From NCBI RefSeq assembly GCF_001483965.1, contig NZ_CP010796.1, forward strand, positions 2,277,501 to 2,341,500: a stretch of 64,000 nucleotides of DNA. The letters run 5' to 3'. This DNA comes from Carnobacterium sp. CP1 (GTDB taxonomy: Bacteria; Bacillota; Bacilli; Lactobacillales; Carnobacteriaceae). Below the pieces are notes generated by a model. The model saw only the letters and a list, made by a program, of their open reading frames with translations. It made no database searches and was not told where the DNA came from. The translations under genes were made by a program, and so were the position numbers. This document shows, piece by piece, positions 61,499 to 64,000 of this stretch; the first letter of the stretch is position 1, and each line of letters begins with the position of its first letter.

Positions 61499-62178
61499 TG
61501 CAACTTGATCCAAGGACTAAAATGGTCATTTTGCTTTGGTGCAACTACATTTTGCTGAGCCAGGTCCAAGGTATGTTAGAAGTAATAACGGTATTCCTTT
61601 TAGCACTGTTGTTTATTCTAGCGGATAAAGGAAAAACCGGGGTAACGTATTTGCTGATTTTTTTAGGGATGATTTTGGTAGATAAATATGTCATTGACCA
61701 AGTTTCCGATGGAGTCTCAATGGTCCTTATTTTCTTTGCGGTAAGTTTGCGATTGATGCTGCCGTGCATTATGGCTGGAACGTATTTGATGCAAACTACC
61801 ACTGTGGGAGAATTAACTCTGGGATTGCGAAAATTACGGACACCAGAAAGTATTCTTATTCCAGTCATTGTGATGGTCCGTTTTTTACCAGCAATCAAGC
61901 AAGATTATCAGCATATTCGGGATGCCATGAAGTTTCGCGGCATCTTTCTTTCAAAAGGGGACATGGTTAAGCAGCCGGTCCGCTTTTTTGAATACATCAT
62001 TATTCCCATGATGATGTCTGCTGGAAATACGGCACAAGATTTAACGATTGCTTCATTGGCGAAGGGAATCAGTCGTAAGAATAAACACACAAGTATCGAA
62101 CGGATAGGTTTTAACATTCAAGATATATTCTGTCTAACGTTGATCATCGGGTTTGTGTATTTACACCAAGTACTGTAG
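61498..62178 (+). CDS. ECF transporter T component
   Basis: A 226-residue EcfT/CbiQ-type membrane protein that couples the S component to the ATPases. It begins LDPRTKMVILLWCNYILL, has five hydrophobic helices and shows ARxF-type coupling residues in RDAMKFRGIFL and later AQDLTIASLAKGIS. It overlaps the S gene by one base. The ATG lies in TAATG, giving tight coupling. Confidence 0.85.
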   Translation: MQLDPRTKMVILLWCNYILLSQVQGMLEVITVFLLALLFILADKGKTGVTYLLIFLGMILVDKYVIDQVSDGVSMVLIFFAVSLRLMLPCIMAGTYLMQTTTVGELTLGLRKLRTPESILIPVIVMVRFLPAIKQDYQHIRDAMKFRGIFLSKGDMVKQPVRFFEYIIIPMMMSAGNTAQDLTIASLAKGISRKNKHTSIERIGFNIQDIFCLTLIIGFVYLHQVL

Positions 62179-62191
62179 AAAGGGGATTGCT

Positions 62192-63583
62192 GTGATCAAT
62201 TTAACGAACTTTGTTTTTCATTATCCTTTTTCCGACGAAAAGGCTGTTGCTGCCTCAGCATTAAACATAACAGCAGGCGAGTGTATCGTTCTTTGCGGGA
62301 AAAGCGGCAGTGGTAAGACAACATTTACGCGATTAATCAATGGCTTGATACCAGAAGTGTATGAAGGCGAATGGAGCGGCAGCTTTCGAACAGATACACT
62401 GGAGTTGGGGAAATCTCAGATTGAAGACTATGCGAGTATCGTCGGTTCTGTTTTCCAAAACCCAAACACGCAATTTTTCCATATCAATAGCACGAAAGAA
62501 ATTGCTTTTCCTTGTGAAAATGCTGGAATAGAACCAGCTGAGATTTTAAAAAAAATAGATATCGTCAGTACAAATTTAGAGTTGCAGAATTTGTTGGATC
62601 GCAATCTGTTTGAATTGTCAGGGGGAGAGCGGCAAAAAGTTGCACTTGGCGCTGCTGCTATCCACGAACCAAAGATTGTTGTTCTAGACGAACCAACCGG
62701 CAACTTAGATGCAGACGCAATCGCGATGGTCGCCTATACGATCCGTCAGTTAAAAGCTAAAGGAATCACCGTTGTTGTTGCTGAACATCGGTTAGAATAC
62801 TTGAATGGGATTGCCGATCGTTACTGTTACTTTGAAGAGGGAGAATTAAGAACCATTTATAATCAAGAAGATTTTTTAGCGTTAAGCAATGAACAACTGC
62901 ATCAAAAAGGCCTGCGTTCTACTGATTTAGAACCCTACAAAAAAGCAGTGCAAGAGTTGATCGGTTCATTCGACTTTACAACAGAAAGTCTGTTGGCCGG
63001 AGAAGAGTTAGCGATAGGGTATAAAAAGCAAGAAGTACTAAAAGAAATCCCATCTTTTTCAATCGATGAACCGATGATTATTGGCATTATGGGCGCCAAT
63101 GGGGTTGGGAAAACAACATTCATCAAAGCTCTATCCGGCTTGCTGAAATTCAAGCATGGACAAGTGTATTGGAAAGGCAAGCCACAAACGGCAAAACAAA
63201 TGCTGAAACGCTGCTTCTTAGTGATGCAAGATGTTCATTACCAGTTGTTTTCTGAAAGCGTGAAAAATGAAATTTTATTAGGTGCTCAAAATCCTGAACG
63301 GTATGATGAGGTAATCGACTTGTTGGACTTGCGGAAGTTAGAATACCGGCACCCGGTTTCGTTATCGAGCGGTCAACAACAACGGGTAATGATTGCTGCC
63401 GCCATTTGTTCTGGAAAAGATATTTTGATTTTTGATGAACCAACCAGTGGTCTTGACTACACCAACATGGAAAACGTGACGAAACTCATGAAGCAGTTAA
63501 AAGCGATGGGGAAAATCATTTTTGTGATTACTCATGATCAGGAATTGGCTGCCAAGAGTTGTGACAAGATTATGCATTTTTAG
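62192..63583 (+). CDS. ECF transporter fused double ATPase
   Basis: A 463-residue protein with two ATPase domains in one chain, in place of separate EcfA1 and EcfA2. Domain 1 has Walker A GKSGSGKTT, signature LSGGERQKVAL and Walker B IVVLDEPTGNLDAD; domain 2 has Walker A GANGVGKTT, signature LSSGQQQRVMI and Walker B ILIFDEPTSGLDY. GTG 62192 has AAGGGG six bases upstream; an upstream frame extension overlaps the T gene and is not needed. Last gene of the operon. Confidence 0.88.
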   Translation: MINLTNFVFHYPFSDEKAVAASALNITAGECIVLCGKSGSGKTTFTRLINGLIPEVYEGEWSGSFRTDTLELGKSQIEDYASIVGSVFQNPNTQFFHINSTKEIAFPCENAGIEPAEILKKIDIVSTNLELQNLLDRNLFELSGGERQKVALGAAAIHEPKIVVLDEPTGNLDADAIAMVAYTIRQLKAKGITVVVAEHRLEYLNGIADRYCYFEEGELRTIYNQEDFLALSNEQLHQKGLRSTDLEPYKKAVQELIGSFDFTTESLLAGEELAIGYKKQEVLKEIPSFSIDEPMIIGIMGANGVGKTTFIKALSGLLKFKHGQVYWKGKPQTAKQMLKRCFLVMQDVHYQLFSESVKNEILLGAQNPERYDEVIDLLDLRKLEYRHPVSLSSGQQQRVMIAAAICSGKDILIFDEPTSGLDYTNMENVTKLMKQLKAMGKIIFVITHDQELAAKSCDKIMHF

Positions 63584-63659
63584 AAAAAAAGGTCTTATAA
63601 TAGAAACTCCTCTGCTAATTGTCTATACTATGCTTATAAAAGAAGCGGGAGGGGTTTGC

Positions 63660-64000
63660 ATGTGCGGTCGGTATCGATTTTCACCTAACGAGAATGATGA
63701 GATCAAGCGGATCTATGATTTGGCAAGCAAGAGTTCGAGTGAAATTAAAACAGGGGAAGTATTCCCATCTGATACAACGGCCCTTATTTTGGCAGACGAA
63801 GAAAAGAATATCCAGGTAACAGGAATGCAATGGGGTTTTCCTGGGTTTAAACCAAGTCAATTGATCATCAATGCGCGCAGCGAGACTGTTAAAGAGAAAA
63901 AGATGTTCTCAAAAGCCTTTCAGACCACTCGATGTGTATTTCCGACGACTGGATTCTTTGAATGGAATAAAGAAAAGTCAAAATATCTTTTTACGTTATC
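63660..64000 (+). CDS. SOS response-associated peptidase, YedK/HMCES type (cut by window end)
   Basis: The visible 113 residues begin MCGRYRFSPNE, with catalytic Cys2, and include NARSETV and GFFEWNKEKSK, which are the HMCES core. The family crosslinks to abasic sites in single-stranded DNA and protects them from error-prone processing. ATG 63660 follows a GGGAGGGG Shine-Dalgarno. No LexA box is visible upstream, and the gene continues beyond the window. Confidence 0.93.
   Translation, partial: MCGRYRFSPNENDEIKRIYDLASKSSSEIKTGEVFPSDTTALILADEEKNIQVTGMQWGFPGFKPSQLIINARSETVKEKKMFSKAFQTTRCVFPTTGFFEWNKEKSKYLFTL

Overview
The window is a low-GC, gene-dense stretch of a Lactobacillales chromosome. 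The tmRNA tag reads AKNNNNSYALAA, the Suf system has the Firmicutes order sufCDSUB, the mannose PTS sits behind a sigma-54 promoter and is followed by manO (DUF956), methionine uptake is under a T-box, and small families such as DUF2969 and YwbE are present. Together these suggest Carnobacterium or a close relative; the genus is an inference from gene style, not from a search. No IS transposase, integrase, prophage or CRISPR array was seen, so this is mostly core chromosome with one accessory-looking stretch (about 42.1-48.0 kb).

Layout. 0-10.4 kb: metabolic and housekeeping genes: glutathione peroxidase (cut by the window edge), class III fructose-bisphosphatase, a histidine phosphatase with a HAD phosphatase, a sirtuin, tmRNA, a membrane acyltransferase, an AEC carrier, YwbE, alanine dehydrogenase and an SDR. 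10.7-16.0 kb: a complete deoxyribose-catabolic locus (SorC/DeoR-type regulator, permease, mutarotase-like protein, deoxyribokinase, DeoC aldolase) with a visible promoter, palindromic operator and cre-like site. 16.2-19.6 kb: envelope genes (DUF2969, YihY/BrkB, RodA/FtsW) and a small ArsC/Spx-like plus GcvH-like pair. 19.6-22.6 kb: T-box controlled metNIQ. 22.7-25.4 kb: a decayed mini-ORF inside an inverted repeat, then three bacterial PH-domain membrane genes. 26.7-31.8 kb: sufCDSUB.

32-42 kb: a VOC protein, a heterodimeric ABC exporter divergent from a MerR regulator with a textbook 19-bp-spacer MerR promoter, an Asp-box membrane protein, a DsbA-family protein and a DUF2207 protein. 42-48 kb: DNA-transaction genes: a LEM-3-type GIY-YIG nuclease, a DNA-deoxyinosine glycosylase gene broken by one stop codon, an RDD protein and a translationally coupled NUDIX plus PLD/DEAH-helicase/DUF3427 pair that looks like a repair or defence module. 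48.8-52.5 kb: the mannose/glucose PTS operon behind a sigma-54 promoter with a perfect 52-bp palindrome upstream. 52.6-56.3 kb: two divergent lipoproteins, a 5'-truncated uracil-DNA glycosylase-family gene and small proteins of unknown function. 56.4-60.5 kb: ribD-ribE-ribBA-ribH behind two complete tandem FMN riboswitches, each with its own terminator. 60.9-63.6 kb: a dedicated ECF transporter (Trep_Strep S component, T component, fused double ATPase). The window ends inside a YedK/HMCES-type gene.

The most interesting items are the tandem FMN riboswitches, the NUDIX/PLD-helicase pair, the 52-bp palindrome with repeated GATACACT octamers at the PTS promoter, the MerR-type divergent promoter, and three decayed reading frames (the mini-ORF with an internal TGA, the deoxyinosine glycosylase with one TAA, and the start-less uracil-DNA glycosylase-like gene).
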